Source: Paraphysomonas bandaiensis (taxonomy: Eukaryota > Chrysophyceae). Taken from it: DNA of 64,000 nt. Positions 31,742-43,600 of the stretch are shown one piece after another. The stretch covers positions 78,915 through 142,914 of the forward strand of contig CBFFRP010000039.1 in assembly GCA_965644295.1 (NCBI GenBank), read 5' to 3'. Position 1 is the stretch's first letter. Each line of letters starts with the position of its first letter. Below the pieces are notes generated by a model, which had not been told where the DNA came from, did no database searches, and was given only the letters and a program-made list of their open reading frames with translations. Position numbers and translations under genes: made by a program.

Positions 31742-31845
31742 TAGGCTATGTATGCATTCGGATCACGTTAGTTTTCCGGAGAAATTTATTTGGTACTTGT
31801 CCCCCAGAACGCCACAAAAAAGTGCGAGTCCGACTTCGTTGAGGG
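31742..31845 (+). repeat. R1 end fragment, direct orientation
   Basis: Contains the R1 end from TCACGTTAGTTTTCCGGAG through GTGCGAGTCCGACTTCGTTGAGG, opposite in orientation to the copy at 31039. Confidence 0.75.
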
Positions 31846-32079
31846 CATGATGACAAAGGGTGTGCAACACAAATACCTGTGGGTGATGTCGCACTAGAGG
31901 CAGGCCACTCCATTTTAATTTTTATATTGTTTAGGTTGGAACTCCTGTGTATTATTAGTATGATGACAGCTAAAGTATATAGCTACTTGAGTACGTAGTT
32001 AAGTATCAATAAATAGCAGCCAAACACAATTGTAATTATAATTGACTACAACCTCCTGTGTCAATATATATATTGGTAT

Positions 32080-32595
32080 ATTGAAAGTCTTATTATTAGC
32101 AATAAGCGTTACAAAACTGCACCAACTTAGTAGCTAGATGAATGCTAGACAAACTAAATAGACCTCTACCTGTAACTAATCAGTACACACCTTTTTTATC
32201 CTACTATCTAACGCTACGGAAGCTGCTTGTGCGTGCGTCGCGCCACAAGCACCAAGGTGTGATCACTTCTGCTCTGAGTACTTAAGGTGAACATCCCGGA
32301 TGCTTGACTTCAGCAGGCAGCCCAACACTCCGGTTACCCTTCAGGTGGGCCCTGTCCCGGAGGCCCTTGAGGTGGGCCCATTCCCGGATGCCTGTTTATT
32401 CGTCAGTGACCAAAGACGTCTACACAAGTGACACTTATTGGTGTCCCTTGTACCACACAAGCATTCGGCTATAAGTGGGCAGAAGAATAACTGCTGACTA
32501 TGTTTGCGGCTCACGTTAGTTTCCCAGAGAGAAACTCTCCGGTACTTATCCCCCAGAATACCGCGAAAAGGTGCGAGTCCAACTTTGTTGAGGGA
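32080..32595 (+). repeat. R1 copy 4, complete, with 12-bp target duplication
   Basis: 516 bp, flanked by perfect direct repeats ATATATTGGTAT at 32068-32079 and 32596-32607. It is the best reference copy for R1 in the window. Confidence 0.85.
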
Positions 32596-32607
32596 ATATA
32601 TTGGTAT

Positions 32608-33396
32608 GCAACCCTGATGTTTATTCTAATATTGTGTATCCGACACAGACATTTATTTGTTGGATGATGTAACTCAAACAACTGAACTTTAAATTTACTC
32701 AATCATCAATTAATAAAAATTGTGATCATCATCTCTTCACATTCATGCTGATCCACTAAACTTTTATCCTCACTACTACCCACTACCAATCAATATTATC
32801 AAATCTTAGGCAGATATGCCATATGCCCTCTTATATCTTGAACTTGTACAGTAAATATATTTAGTTTCACTTACATGACTCATATCACATCATGAATTCA
32901 TCTATTACTGTTTACAATTTACAACTACACTATTATTCAAGTAACGATTATAAATCAAAAGCCTTAAATTACAGCTTTCATTGCTTAGAAATAAGAACGG
33001 TACGTATTTTCGCTGTTTTGCTTTTTTACTTTTAACTGTGTCTGTTCATGCGTACAATCAATATTACGCTGTGTGATTCCAATCAAATGGGTAAGTTTTT
33101 AATCATACAATTAACTTAGCTAAGTCCCAATTCGCAATCATTTGAATGGTACGCCGCAGGCTACAACGTTCTGTATTACATACAATCTTCGTCGCTGAAG
33201 TAACCTGTCATCCTGCAATTGCTAGATACTATATTATAACATTCGGTATTCCTATAATTCGAAATCTTACTGAACTTCAAAATACGTTTCATAACCACGG
33301 AGCTAAAAAAAAGGACAAAGTAGTGAAGAGTTGAGGTGTTAGTTAGTAGCAAGATGGAGGAGTATTTTCACAGAAGATAATCGCAAACTATCTAGT
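32608..33396. other. AT-rich 3' flank of RPSA gene
   Basis: No gene seen. Bases ~32840-33000 resemble ~8870-9030 in patches. Confidence 0.4.
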
Positions 33397-34286
33397 TTAA
33401 TTCCATCCAGTAGGAGCAGCGGCGGTGGCCTCCCATCCGGCAGTCTCTGGAGCAGGTGCTGCGGAATCCCATCCTCCCTCCACGACAGGAGCAGCCGCCC
33501 CGTCCCAGTTCTGGGCTTGTGCAAATTCAGTGCCTTCTGCGATAGGATTAGCTGCAGGTGCGGCAGTTTCTTCAAAAACAAGGGCCTCTTCAGTCTTCTC
33601 GAGCTCATCCGGGTCGCGGTAGAAGAAGAGGTCTACTGGAACATCCCATGCAGTCTCTCGGTCGATGGTACCACGCAAGCGGAGCACTTCGCGGGCCAGA
33701 AGCCAATACAGCAGGCCAATAGAGAGTTTTCCCTTGTTATTACCAGGAATAGCACAATCAACGTACTCAAGAGGTGAGTCAGAGTCACAAAAAGAAATGA
33801 CAGGGATGTTGACGTAAGAGGCCTCCTTAATAGCCTGGGAGTCAACACGGGGGTCAGTGACAATCAGCAGACGAGGCTCTTTGAACTGTTTTGTGATCTG
33901 GTTAGTGAAAGTGCCTGGTGTAAATCTGCCAGCAATGCACTGCGCACCAGTGTACTGAGAGAACTTGAGAACGGCTCTCTGACCGTAGGGGCGAGCAGAA
34001 ATGCACACAACATCCTGAGGATTCTCAATTGCGGTGATAATTCTGGCGGCAAGGACAAGCTTCTCCCAGGTCTTGCCAAGATTCATAATGTGGAGTCCAT
34101 CAGAGCGTCTCTTCCAGATGTAATCCTTCATCTTAAAGTCCGAGTTAGTGGTTCCAATATGAACCTCAGCAGAAAGCATTTTCTGCACATCCTCTTCTCT
34201 AAAATTACATATAAGCACAAAACTCGTATGAATTACAGCCACATGTTCAATACTTACTTGCACCTCAACACTGCTGGAAGTGACAT
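33397..34286 (-). CDS. RPSA: 40S ribosomal protein SA (uS2)
   Basis: Two exons, 34286-34258 (29 nt) and 34198-33397, with a 59-nt intron after codon 9, giving 276 residues. The start [18 protein letters not shown] fits the family N-terminus. Conserved blocks are [76 protein letters not shown] and [13 protein letters not shown]. The tail is acidic with repeated GW/NW motifs, as is usual for SA. It is a structural protein of the small ribosomal subunit needed for 18S rRNA maturation. It is divergent from CCT6, with 463 bp between the start codons. Confidence 0.96.
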
Positions 34287-34749
34287 ATTTCTACTCTTAT
34301 ATCTCAACCTCTTCTTTCAACTGATAGATGAGAGGATTAACTTCAGTATTGTTGTTTGGTTTCTTACTTTCGTCCCATCTAATTTGCGCCATGAAAGAGT
34401 AATCAAGATCTTGGAGGGATGAAAACTGAAAAGAGTTCCTTTTTCATACCATGTATGTACACTTCAAAAATTGTGAATATGGGAATAGATAGACAAACCT
34501 TTGTAAACTGAAAATGCCGTCTCAAGATATATGCATGGAAATCTGTTGTTGTGTTGGAAGAAACAAAAGGGGTGTTTTTTTTTGTGTAATGGAGAGAGTT
34601 TGTGGTAATAAGGCACAGAGGGGTGTTGTGTGGAGATATACATACAAAGTATACAACAAGAATAATTCGAGTCGATTAGTTTCAATTATTCTTATGTTTC
34701 AACTTTTGTTTCACATTAGCCACTGTTGAACAACTACAGGATCAACGTC
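34287..34749. promoter_or_regulatory. Shared divergent promoter region RPSA / CCT6
   Basis: 463 bp between two housekeeping start codons. T-rich patches (34569-34583) are visible, but no defined element was recognised. Confidence 0.5.
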
Positions 34750-36434
34750 ATGGCTACCAAAAGTGCTAATCTTGTTAACCCAAATGCTGAAATTGTGGCC
34801 TCATCGCAGTGCCTACACGTAAACGTCACCGCTGCTCGGGGATTGCAGATGGTGCTGAAAACCAACCTAGGCCCTAGAGGTACTCTCAAGATGCTCGTTG
34901 GAGGGGCAGGACAGATTAAAATAACGAAGGATGGTAACGTTCTTTTGCATGAAATGCAAATCCAACATCCCACTGCAATGATGATCGCAAGAGCAGCAAC
35001 TGCTATGGATGACCAAGTAGGAGGTGTGTTTGTCTGCTGAATCTAAATTCCCGTGTTTAGTTTTGTACTACTGTAGATGGAACCACAAGTGCCGTTTTAT
35101 TTACTGGTGAGCTCTTAAAACAAGCTGAGCGGTATACCTCTGAGGGTCTCCATCCTCGTCTTATCACTGAGGGATATGAGGTCGCCAAGGACATGGTTAC
35201 CGAATTCCTTGATGCATTCAAAGTTCAACAACCCAACATATTCAGTGACAGAGAGCTTATCTCCAATGTTGTTCGCACATCTCTTAGAACTAAGCTCGCA
35301 GTGGAGCTAGCTGACAAGATGTCTGAGGCTATTGTGGATGCGATGATGTGTATATCCAGGGAGGGAGAGGCCATAGATCTGCACATGGTTGAGATTATGC
35401 AAATGCAGCACCGCGCAGGATCTGACTCAGGCTTTGTCAATGGACTCGTGCTGGACCATGGTGCAAGACACCCGGACATGCCGAAATACATGGAAAATTG
35501 TCACATCCTGACTTGCAACGTGTCAATGGAATACGAGAAGACAGAAATATCATCAGGTTTTTACTACTCCAGCGCAGAAGAAAGGGAGAAATTGGTTGCA
35601 AGTGAGCGCAAGTTTACTGACGAAAAGGTGCGACAAGTAATTGAGTTTAAACGCTCCGTTTGCAAGCCAGGGGAGAACTTCGCGGTGATAAATCAGAAGG
35701 GTATTGACCCCGTATCCTTGGACATGCTTGCCAAGGAAGGCATATTCGCTGTGCGTCGTGCGAAGAGAAGGAATATGGAGCGACTCGCCCTGGCCTGCGG
35801 AGGTTCCCCTGTGAACTCTGTGGATGACCTTGAGCCGGATATGCTTGGTTGGGCTGGAAAGATCCATGAGGAAACTCTTGGCGAGGAAAAATTCACTTTT
35901 GTCGAGGATGTGAGGGAGGGCAAATCATGCACAATACTTATCCGTGGACCCAACAAGCATACCATAGACCAAATCAAGGATGCCGTCCGGGACGGTCTAA
36001 GAGCGGTAAAGGGAGCTCTAGAAGACAAGGCGGTAGTTCCAGGGGCGGGGGCCTTCGAGATTGCAGCATCTCGTATGCTTCACCGCAGGAAAAACGCTGT
36101 TGCTGGAAAAGCTAAGCTGGGAGTGCAAGCTTTTGCGGACGCTCTGATGGTTGTGCCGAAGATCCTCGCAGAGAACAGTGGGCTGGATGTACAAGATGCG
36201 ATTATTAAAGTTGAGGAGGAGCAAGAGCGGTCTGGCATGCCCGTTGGACTGAATCTGACAACCGGAGAACCGTTCCTGGCTGGGGCGGAGGGTATCTGGG
36301 ACTCGTACACTGTTAAGAGGCAGCAACTGAGCCTTGCTACCATTCTGGCGACACAGCTGTTACTGGTGGACGAAGTAATGAAGGCGGGTAAGGCTATGGG
36401 TAAAGCTCCTCCAGGGGCCATGGATGAGGAGTAG
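34750..36434 (+). CDS. CCT6: T-complex protein 1 subunit zeta (CCT zeta)
   Basis: Two exons, 34750-35023 and 35077-36434, with a 53-nt intron inside the DGTTS ATP motif, giving 543 residues, normal for CCT6. Motifs: [47 protein letters not shown] (across the splice), [13 protein letters not shown], and [11 protein letters not shown]. The apical segment [32 protein letters not shown] identifies zeta. It forms the cytosolic chaperonin ring that folds actin and tubulin. Confidence 0.96.
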
Positions 36435-37010
36435 ATGATGGGTAGATCATAGTACAGTCTGCTCCTTAGGTTAGGTGGCGGGCGCAGAACCGGTGAACTT
36501 TAGACTAGTACTGCTGTTGCGTTCTGCGGTAGTGTGGAGAGCATGTTGCTTGTGCGAGTGCTTTTTATAATGATAATCATAGCTAGTCGTGACCTGTGAT
36601 TAGCAAATACTATTACTGCCGTACATTATGTACTGAGGTTAGATGTGTTGACAACAGAGTTGTGGCGTTCTTCAAGAATACTACAATGTTATGATGTGTC
36701 AAAGTACTCATGGTTTTATATCGCATCATGCCACGACGTATCATTACATAGTGTGACAAACCAGGTCACAGGTCCCTGTGATACGCACACGATCGTGTGT
36801 GTCCGTGAAGTGGAATGATACTGAGGAGGTGCTTGGAATCAGCCATCACTGAGGAAGAACATTAATAGACAAATTTCCGTTGATATCATAATGGTCTTAA
36901 GATATACTTGCCTTAGGCCAGATGTACAATTTAATCCTGCAGATCAATCGTTTGTGATACAGACATATATCACTATTCACTATCTGAATGTGCATTACAC
37001 ATATCCGTGT
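36435..37010. other. 3' flank of CCT6
   Basis: No gene. A palindromic patch CACACGATCGTGTGTG lies near 36785-36800. Confidence 0.4.
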
Positions 37011-37560
37011 CCCTCAACAAAGAGTCGGACTCGCACCTTCTCGTGGTGTTCTGAGGGATAAGTACCGGAGTTATTTCTCCGAGAAACTATCGTGAGCCGC
37101 ATATTATATATAATATATAACCTCACGATACATACCAAGAATATGTAATAGTCAGCAGATATTGTTCTGTTCACTCATTTGCCACATGCATGTGTAGTAC
37201 ATGGGACACTAATATAAGTGTCACTTGTGTAGTAGGTAGTAGACTTCTTTGGGCCTTCACGAATAAACAAGCATCCGAAAATGGGCCCACCTCAAAAGCA
37301 TCCGGGGTTTTGGGCTGCCTGCTGATGTCAAGCATCAGGGATGTTCATCTTCATTAATCAAAAATCCTGAAGTCAGCTGATTGCAGGTATATATCAACAA
37401 TCTGCATGCTCACTGCGTTTGCTTTTTCGAGTGGTAGAGCGATAGTGGTTTCACCTTGGTGCTTGCCGTGACGCACAAGCAGCTTTCGTAGTGTTAAATA
37501 GTAGAATATCAGAGTTAAGTATAACCCTTAAACGCCTAGTGCTAATAATGGACATTCACT
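37011..37560 (-). repeat. R1 copy 5, nearly complete, inverted
   Basis: Begins CCCTCAACAAAGAGTCGG and ends GCTAATAATGGACATTCAC. It contains a small internal TATATAATATATAA expansion near 37105. Confidence 0.8.
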
Positions 37561-37732
37561 ACTATCTGTCTATGTACTTCCTTTGCATCAAAGTTTACCC
37601 TTTTTCTTGGTTTCACCTCTTCTTAACTCACTTAACTTTGCACACTATACATTTATACATTATGTGATCAACACAATTCAACAGTAAATCCTCTGTTGAC
37701 CTGAGGCTATATATATAACTATCCGTTATTAC

Positions 37733-39130
37733 CAGGGCTGTGTATCAATTAATTGATGCAGGTTGTAGTCAATTATAATTACAACTATTACTTGCTCTCT
37801 CAATTTCAATTATTTAGTACTAAAAAATACACTAGCTGCCAATATTATAGCTCTTAAATGTAGAGAAGTCAAGCTCTTGTGCAAACCCGTCATAACAAAC
37901 TTAGCTCTACTGAACAACCTTTCAACTTTATTGGTTATGACATGCAAGTGCTTCATGCTGCGGTATCGACGAGTTTGCTGGTTAAGTCTTGCTCGTTTCC
38001 GCTGTCTGCTTCCATAAATCAAACGTTGCGCTGCGTCATTATTCTGAACTAGACTCTCACTGTCATCATCATCTTCATTTTCATCGAGCAAAAATATTTT
38101 AATTTGATCCTTTTCCGTCCGAGTTGCAGCTTCGTTGCCACATTGAGTCTTCACGACTGCCTTTTCAAAAGCAGCGTTATGAATAATAGCAGCATATATT
38201 GTCGCCAAGATGACGCTCGACAAAAAGCGGGTGCCTTAAGTAAACATTATGGAAACGTGGGAAATTTTGGAGTATTTACAGTATTTAAGTAGAAATAATG
38301 TTTAAAAAACTATTCTATTTGTAGTGTTAGTGTTAGAGACAACAAAAAATATTAATTTTATTTTAATTTTAAGCCTCATAGGATGTTACAGAAGTGCGTT
38401 TTTGCTTACCAGTAACCACGTTATCTGCCTTCATACTACCACACTATCAACCCATTGATCACCATGATGAGCGGACTAAGTGTAATTGCCAGCAGTCATT
38501 GCCCTCTACTCGTAGCTACATTGTTTCTAGCCACTTGTGATTTAAATATACAACTTAAATACGAATTACATCATAATGTAACTTTCCTTTCACTGTATGA
38601 ACAACACACACTAAAAGTCCATGAACATTTATCACTTTCTCACTCACATTGAACTGTAGTTCACCCCATTGTCATCACACAAACAATATATGTGATACAA
38701 AACTGGCTCTCAGTACAACATGAGCCTCTTGCATGCACTCGGCTCAACGAGAGAATATGTAGCACATATAACAATATAGACAACATACCCATCACACAAC
38801 CAATATACGTCATACACTATATCTCTCGGTGCACCCTGCCTGAGCATACTATATTCACTCAGCTACCACAAAATGTATGTACAAACAATGTACAAACGTC
38901 GTGGAAGTCAAGCTCGTGTTCACCTTACTTTGTAATTATTGTAAGGATATTAGTTGAAGCAATTCCAATTCCCCCCGTAATTGCACGAGCTTGGCATGCT
39001 CTTTTTCACTTGGTATTAGACTTCAGACGTCGGAACCAAACTCGCAAGATCGCAAATGATTAGATAGAAGCAAGTAGCGGTCAATCATGGCAAATGTGGA
39101 GCCTTTTTACAATACTATTCTCTATTGCAG
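37733..39130 (-). mobile_element. hAT transposon remnant B
   Basis: The terminus CAGGGCTGTGTATCAATTA (37733 onward) has the CAGGG start typical of hAT inverted repeats. A transposase C-terminal frame runs on the minus strand from 38223 to 37810 (137 codons) with IIHNAAFEKAVVKTQ and KVERLFSRAKFVMTGL. Bases ~38900-39110 match remnant A (24575-24790) inverted. About 660 bp at ~38232-38898 has no counterpart in A and is either an insertion here or a deletion there. Confidence 0.75.
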
Positions 39131-39269
39131 CCTCTTCGTTATTATCATATATTTTCTCAAAGAACACTCGTGCAATGACTTCTGGTGTCAGTTAATTAAA
39201 TGAATTATTATGTGAGATAACCCTATGGATATTATAGTCTTTCACAAATCTTCGATTTTTATCCTATTT

Positions 39270-40018
39270 ATTGAAAGTCTTATTATTAGCAATAGGCGTT
39301 ACAAAACTGCACCAACTTAGTAGCTAGATGAATGCTAGACAAACTAATTAGACCTCTACCTGTAACTAATCAGTACACACGTTTTTATCCTACTATTTAA
39401 CGCTACGGAAGCTGCTTGTGCGTGCGTCGCCACAAGCACCAAGGTGCGACCACTTCCGCTCTGAGTACTTAAGTTGAACATCCCGGATGCTTGACTTCAG
39501 CAGGCAGCCAATACCCCGGTTACCCTTCAGGTGGGTCCTGTCCCGGATGTCCTTAAGGTGGGCCCGTTCCAGAATACCTGTTTATTCGTCAGGGCCCAAA
39601 GTATATTGAACTACAACCAACTCCTACGTGCGTACTTGAAGCTTGGTGAAGCCAATCGCTAGTAGTTATCCTGTATTCTATGATGTAGCAATGAAATACA
39701 GAATATACATGACTACAGTATATAGGAGTAGCTTTTACAAGTATACAAAGAAACTGAAAATATTGTAGCTGTTAAAGATATGATTTGTAGAACAGAATGT
39801 TGATGTTGGTGAATGATGTGGTTCCTAACTCACAGTGCCACAACATCATAATTTCACTATATATATCTCCTATAATATCAATCAGTCAATATTGTACTAA
39901 CTATAAGCTTAAGTTAATACAAAGACGTCTACACTCTACACAAGTGACACTTATTGGTGTCCCTTGTTCCACACAAGCATTCGGCTATGAGTGGGCAGAA
40001 GATTATCTGCTGACTATG
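39270..40018 (+). repeat. R1 copy 6, split by R2 insertion
   Basis: R1 sequence at 39270-39601 continues at 39920-40018. The R1 end after CTGACTATGA is missing. Confidence 0.8.
39602..39919. mobile_element. R2 insertion, 318 bp, with 5-bp target duplication
   Basis: It interrupts R1 precisely. CAAAG stands at 39597-39601 and again at 39920-39924, while intact R1 copies have it once. A diverged relative lies at 54665-54806. No coding frame; termini TATATTGAAC and AAGTTAATA show only weak inverted similarity. Confidence 0.75.
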
Positions 40019-40087
40019 ATTTTTATTCTAAAAATAGGACTTTTTTAAGCAACTTTTTAGTATAAAAAGGTGATATTTTTTCATCAA

Positions 40088-40204
40088 TTAACAATTAATT
40101 GAAGCAAGCTGGAATCAATTATAATTGCATTATGATTTGCCCCAATTTCAATTATTGCAATTTCAATAACTGACAATTAATTGATAATTGATACGCCGCC
40201 CTGG
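40088..40204 (-). mobile_element. hAT end fragment
   Basis: AATTAATTG-rich subterminal sequence ending GCCGCCCTG at 40196-40204, the inverse of the hAT terminus CAGGG(C/T)... seen at 37733 and 56048. Confidence 0.55.
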
Positions 40205-40681
40205 TTATTACATCATCTCAAAAGTATCGATTAGAGCAGTGTTGTTTATTTGCACAACCGTTCTCATGTAATAATCAGACTTTCTTATAGGCACCGACAG
40301 CATGAGAGATAAAATAACTAAAAGATATTCAGCAGTTCGGCCTAATACTTCTCATATATTTATAATTCAAAGTCTAATCTAACAGCGATGATCGCCTCCA
40401 ATCTAATAAAAGAATATTATATAGTAAACATGAGAAACAGAAGATGACAAATACATCACATAAAGTTCTATAAGAATGTGCCCTTGTTTCATAAAATTGT
40501 AACAAAAATTATTTATTTAATGTTTCACCACGCATCTAATCCATAATATCTAGCGAGAAAAGATTTCTCCGCGACAAAACTCGAGAGAAAACGCAGCTCA
40601 GATTCTACTATTCTCCTGTCGCCTAATATGCACTATATGCACCACACGTAGAGTACGAATTTTGTACAAGCGAAAAAACAC
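40205..40681. other. 3' flank of BEACH gene with shared 37-mer
   Basis: Bases 40254-40290 are identical, inverted, to 60416-60452. No gene here. Confidence 0.5.
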
Positions 40682-43600
40682 CTAACCTTCAGAACTTTTG
40701 CCGAAAAGATTTCCAACCACGCCTTTAAATATCTTGTTTCGATTCAGCTATATTATACCAAATATAAGTTAGAAGCGAGAAACGTTTACAAACATTGTCG
40801 TATACCTTGGCTATTGTCTCATCAGCGAAGGATCGCGCATTTGTTGCAAGATTACCAGCGGCATCAGATGCTACCACGCCAAGGTGGTGAGCCTGTTGAA
40901 GTGTGCCTTTAACAGCTTGTATTGGAGCATTAACGATTTGTGAAAGGGTGCTCTGTATTCGACCGCGGTCCCATTTAATAAAGTCTGGGAGTGCCCGTAC
41001 ATACATAGCCCCGGAAGAGGTGGAGACAGAGACGAGTGCTGGGCACTTCGGTTTAGGGCCTACACTAACACATAGAACAGCAGCCTGTTCAGGTTCAGGT
41101 GCCAGTACACTGCCCCTTCCACCTCCTACCAATACACAGGTGAGACACCGATCGTGAGGTCGGAACTCATATAACAAGTCTAATGTTTGAGCGCAGAGAA
41201 AAAGAACTCGTCCATCTCGGTGTCCCGATATCACAACACTTCCGCGACCGGGGCATGAGAGGAATGTAACTGGAGACGGAGTCTGTAATACAGCTAGGCG
41301 CACACCATGCAGACTATATGATGCCAGGAAGTGACGCATACTAGTGGGCGCTGTAGATAGACCCATCACTTGCACGTCCTCTTCTCGCCCAGTGGCTTCG
41401 ATATGGACGATTATCACACCATCATCAGACAAATGAATGCGGCGAATTTTTACATCCTCCTGCTGATGCCACAATCTGTAGGACCGTCCGACCGCTCCAA
41501 TTTCCTGAGAGCTTTTGAAGTCTCGGTAGATATCCAGAATGTGCAATCTCTCATTCCGCTCAATAGAATATACATGTATCCTGCCCATAGAGGCTGCAAC
41601 CACAATACCCATTTGCCATGATAGGTCGCAGCAGGATTCTTCACATGCAGTACAAATAAACACACGCTGTGGTCGGCGAGATATTATGATACGTTTCACT
41701 GGCTGACCTTGTTTGTTCTTGGCAACACGCGAAACAGTCCATACAAGCACCCTTCCCGCTTCTTCACAACTTGCAAAAACATCTGTTGCGCTTCCCGGAA
41801 TTTCATCACCAGACACACAAGTCACAGGACTACGATGCGCTCTAAAATCTCCTGCCGAAAGAATTTGTGTTTGCTTTGATGCAACCTCACGCACTGCAAT
41901 TCCCCCGTCCACCCGTCCATACGAGAGTATCAAACGACTATGATGCGTACAGAAGATACGGAGCCCTTCGGTATGGGGTAGCAATGACTGTGAACAACTG
42001 GTTGATGCGCGCCGCGATGGAGTGACAATGTTGCTGCTTGGATCTGAACCAGTTAGTTGACGTCGGGGGTGCGCAAGTGGCACACGAGGAAGTACCTCAA
42101 AGTGGGAGGTCTCCCGATCAACGACCAAAAGTACATCTCGCGTTATATTTACACCGCCGTGTGGATGAGAGGGCGGAGTGAGTGGCATAATATCTTGAGA
42201 ACTACCATCTGCAGGTCGTACCTGCAGATTATTTTGCGCAGTGGGCGTATGGGTACCCTCCAGCTCTAGCACCAGTGACTGGAGAGGAAGCTTCTTATTA
42301 GCTGGCACACCCTTTCCAGAACTAGAGATACGCGACATTCCGTCATCAAAATTTATGATGTCCTTGTCGTCCGTGACTCTTGACCCTTCAGGATGGATAC
42401 TTCGCCCTTCACCTGTACGAGCCCAATCGTCCCCCCTACCACGGCTTCTCTTGACAGAACCCCCGGTTGGTCCACTGGTTGCTGAGCTCTCTACCCTGTT
42501 ACCATTTGCCACTATCAACCTCGCAACATCAGACAGACCGTAACGATAGGATTCAACAACGCCGTTCTCCAATACACAGAGGATATTCGTAGCACGAATA
42601 GTCATACTGACAACCCTGGCAGAAGATATACGGTTTACAAGAGTACAGCTGGCCTCCATTGATAGCTTTTCTTCGGCAGTTGTCGGAGCACAGAACCCTT
42701 TCGTCCTCAGGTCGAAACATCGGCGCAGCGGACGCGGTACCGATAGCATCGCTCTGGCAGGATGGGGCGTCCGAAATAACTCCATTGGGCATTGTCCAAA
42801 GTGGGCTATCTGTATATCTATCGCCTTTCGAGTAGCCTCATCCTTTATGAGCTCCCGGTTGACGGCGCCATAGTAAGTGAGATAGTAAAACACATTGTTT
42901 GCCTCCACCGCTTGTGGTCCACGTTGTTTGCACCCGAAAATCAAGTCTATCCACTCGTGCAGATGGGCGGAGACATAATCACTCTCCAATGCTTCACGAT
43001 TAATTCGGACAAATTCTTCAGCGCTTGAGGCCCAAGGCGGCAGCTCCACATCACCGACAGTCTCCCCACTCTGCATCTTACCGAACTCGTAGTCATTTAC
43101 GTTCTTCAGAAACTCCGGTAGCGTGAACCATTCCGGCGTGAGTTCTTTCACTTCAGATAGCATAGTAGTGTTGTGCTCCCAGGTCCGAGGAATAGAGGAA
43201 AACAGACGATCTGGCACATCGAAATGGCCATTTTGAACTTCCATATGCAGAGATGCAAACGGCTGAAGCCGAATGAGGAAGTGCAGGACGACACCAACCA
43301 TGGTGCTATAGTGTGAGCCATACATGAAAGGAGGGATATCACCATCACGAAAAGAGTTGAATCGTTCAATAAAACTTTCCAGGCGCTCCTCATTGAGCGC
43401 TCCAATTGGCTTTGACAGATCTCTGTATGTACCAGGGTCAGACAAATCGATGGTGTCCTTCGTGTATTGAGCTATTACCCATGGGAATACTGGGTACTGA
43501 CAAAGGTCATTAAAAGACCTTCCTGCGAGAGTGTTCAGAGCCATAAGATAATCGAAGTTCGACATCTCTCCGTTGACCCACTGCTGCTGAATACCATGTT

